This document shows, piece after piece, positions 5,332 through 5,965 of a stretch of DNA of 5,965 nucleotides. The DNA is taken from NCBI GenBank assembly GCA_002778635.1, contig PFAS01000043.1, positions 1 through 5,965 on the forward strand. The letters run 5' to 3'. Position numbers and translations under genes: made by a program. The DNA comes from Candidatus Falkowbacteria bacterium CG10_big_fil_rev_8_21_14_0_10_43_11 (GTDB lineage Bacteria > Patescibacteriota > Patescibacteriia > Patescibacteriales > XYC2-FULL-47-12). Within the stretch, counting starts at the first letter, position 1, and every line of letters begins with the position of its first letter. The notes below the pieces were generated by a model that searched no databases, had not been told where the DNA came from, and saw nothing but the letters and a program-made list of their open reading frames with translations.

Positions 5332-5355
5332 ATTTTTATGGGTTTAGAAAAACAA
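5327..5355 (-). promoter_or_regulatory. Divergent promoter of the intact carbonic-anhydrase-like gene, overlapping the plus-strand promoter
   Basis: Minus-strand TATTAT (5332-5327) lies 5 nt before the ATG at 5321. TTGTTT (5355-5350) lies 17 bp upstream of it but is a weak -35 box. The -10 box shares five bases with the plus-strand TATAAT, so the two genes probably use one bidirectional start region of only 16 bp. Confidence 0.5.
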
Positions 5356-5553
5356 TTCAAATCGAACTCAAAAATACTGTCAGACATTTCTTTGGATATT
5401 GGACAAATTTTTTTCGCGGCAATGTTTGTCGGTCCAATAATTACCGGGGGTGCCAATTGGTTCACTTTTATTGGAGGTTTGGTAGTATCGTTAATTTTTT
5501 GGTATTTAGCTATCTTATTCAATAACCTAAAAAAATATGGGGGCTATTATTAA
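5338..5553 (+). CDS. Small two-helix membrane protein, function unknown
   Basis: The 71-residue protein has a polar N-terminus (MGLEKQFKSNSK), two hydrophobic segments at about 17-36 and 42-62, and a short basic-aromatic tail NNLKKYGGYY. The glycine-rich turn ITGGANW joins the two helices. The frame is supported by a perfect leaderless promoter and by the hydropathy. It is the first gene of a plus-strand unit with two micro-proteins; the next gene starts inside its last codons (17-nt overlap), suggesting translational coupling. The base composition is AT-rich compared with the flanking carbonic-anhydrase and atpC genes. I do not recognise a named family with confidence. Its small size and lack of any enzyme motif would suit a membrane modulator or a hydrophobic toxin-like peptide, but nothing in the sequence decides this. 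Confidence 0.75.
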   Translation: MGLEKQFKSNSKILSDISLDIGQIFFAAMFVGPIITGGANWFTFIGGLVVSLIFWYLAILFNNLKKYGGYY

Positions 5554-5638
5554 TTTTTATATTGTTGGAGCGATTATGGCCATAGCCGGAGCTTCATTGA
5601 TAATTTTTCTGGTTCTTAGTGATAAAAAAAATCATTAA
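5537..5638 (+). CDS. Single-helix membrane micro-protein, 33 aa
   Basis: A frame from ATG 5537-5539 to TAA 5636-5638 encodes 33 residues, nearly all one hydrophobic helix (about 4-28), with a polar basic end SDKKNH. It overlaps the 71-aa gene by 17 nt in another frame, so translation would depend on coupling; no Shine-Dalgarno is visible. Its layout closely resembles that of the next micro-gene, which supports both being real. Function unknown. Confidence 0.5.
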   Translation: MGAIINFYIVGAIMAIAGASLIIFLVLSDKKNH

Positions 5639-5647
5639 CATTATTTT

Positions 5648-5755
5648 ATGGATTTGACTACGAATGAATATGTTTTAATAACTCTTCTAACTATTGCGGT
5701 AATTTTAACGATTATCGCCGGAGTTTTGGTTAATAAACATACTAATAAAAAATAA
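5648..5755 (+). CDS. Single-helix membrane micro-protein, 35 aa
   Basis: A frame from ATG 5648-5650 to TAA 5753-5755 encodes 35 residues: a short polar start MDLTTNEY, one hydrophobic helix at about 9-28 (ILTIIAGVLV), and a basic tail NKHTNKK. It starts 9 nt after the previous micro-gene and ends 13 nt before the terminator stem, so it fits cleanly into the unit. No Shine-Dalgarno is visible. Its single helix and His/Lys tail match the 33-aa neighbour, hinting at duplicated or partner peptides. Function unknown. Confidence 0.5.
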   Translation: MDLTTNEYVLITLLTIAVILTIIAGVLVNKHTNKK

Positions 5756-5768
5756 TTTAAAAAATTAC

Positions 5769-5800
5769 AAAATAGACTTCGTAACGGCGTCTATTTTTTT
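5769..5800. terminator. Bidirectional intrinsic terminator between the micro-protein operon and atpC
   Basis: AAAATAGAC (5769-5777) pairs perfectly with GTCTATTTT (5789-5797) over 9 bp around an 11-nt loop. T-runs follow in both directions: 5794-5800 on the plus strand, and a T-rich stretch opposite 5757-5772 on the minus strand. It lies between convergent genes and its plus-strand T-tract overlaps the atpC stop codon (5799-5801), so it most likely serves both. Confidence 0.8.
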
Positions 5801-5965
5801 ATTTTGCAATTTCTCTATGATGTTTATGGCGGCACACGGCTTTAACGCGCGCCAGCTCTTTCGCGATTTTTGCCTGCACCGCGGAGAAATCAACGTCTTC
5901 GCGCTTTTCCGCCATCAATGATTCCGCGCGTTTGCGCGCTTCTTCGGCGCGCGCTTCGTCAATAT
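5799..5965 (-). CDS. atpC: F-type ATP synthase epsilon subunit, C-terminal part (runs off right edge)
   Basis: The minus-strand frame is open from the right edge to TAA 5799-5801, giving about 54 residues. The sequence IDEARAEEARKRAE, then MAEKREDVDFSAVQA and KELARVKAV, is the charged two-helix C-terminal domain of the ATP synthase epsilon subunit, including the common IDEARAEEA start and the REDVDF turn between helices. In the F1 complex this domain contacts the catalytic subunits and can inhibit ATP hydrolysis. The last residues CRHKHHREIAK form a short His-rich extension not typical of the family core. The N-terminal beta-sandwich and the rest of the atp operon should lie to the right of the window. 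This end is clearly more GC-rich than the neighbouring micro-protein region. Confidence 0.85.
   Translation of the reverse strand, partial: IDEARAEEARKRAESLMAEKREDVDFSAVQAKIAKELARVKAVCRHKHHREIAK

Noticed and set aside
4156..5347. Plus-strand frames at 4156-4350, 4740-4970 and 5030-5347
   Set aside because: They are antisense to the helicase start and the carbonic-anhydrase-like genes, cross promoters and terminators, and have implausible composition.
5325..5522. Minus-strand frame of 65 codons
   Set aside because: It is a shadow of the 71-aa membrane protein, whose plus-strand frame has a consensus promoter.

Overview
The window looks like bacterial chromosome from a small-genome lineage, most plausibly a member of the Candidate Phyla Radiation (Patescibacteria, Parcubacteria-like). 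This placement is inference. It rests on a PcrA/UvrD-type helicase fused to a RecB-like nuclease domain, a short DciA/DUF721 protein, a truncated pilin-like secreted protein, very short intergenic regions, several promoters that seem to give leaderless mRNAs, exclusive use of TAA at intact stops, and heptameric filler repeats. No rRNA, tRNA, CRISPR array or transposase gene is visible, and no gene-free stretch exceeds about 160 bases.

Most genes lie on the minus strand. Reading that strand 5'->3' (right to left) they are: the 3' end of atpC (ATP synthase epsilon) at the right edge; a 140-aa beta-carbonic-anhydrase-like protein (4899-5321); its tandem paralog (4523-4774), cut by an in-frame TAG with a recognisable C-terminus continuing to 4325; a 1023-aa helicase-nuclease (1164-4235); a 97-aa DciA-like protein (713-1006); a 125-aa four-helix membrane protein (288-665); and the 5' end of a signal-peptide-bearing pilin-like protein at the left edge.

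One plus-strand unit sits between atpC and the carbonic-anhydrase pair. It holds a 71-aa two-helix membrane protein and two single-helix micro-proteins of 33 and 35 aa. It starts at a near-consensus promoter that overlaps the divergent carbonic-anhydrase start and ends in a hairpin terminator shared with atpC.

The most notable non-coding structure is a pair of related short elements at 230-290 and 1050-1166. They lie in opposite orientation, are bounded by TAAC(G/A)CGAAT inverted termini, and are identical at 54 of 56 positions over their shared part. In each copy one terminal TAA is the stop codon of the adjacent gene. A second theme is 7-bp tandem repeat tracts inside the helicase reading frame, in non-catalytic regions. 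The helicase and DciA-like protein point to DNA replication, recombination and repair. The carbonic-anhydrase pair and atpC are metabolic. The small membrane proteins have no assignable function.
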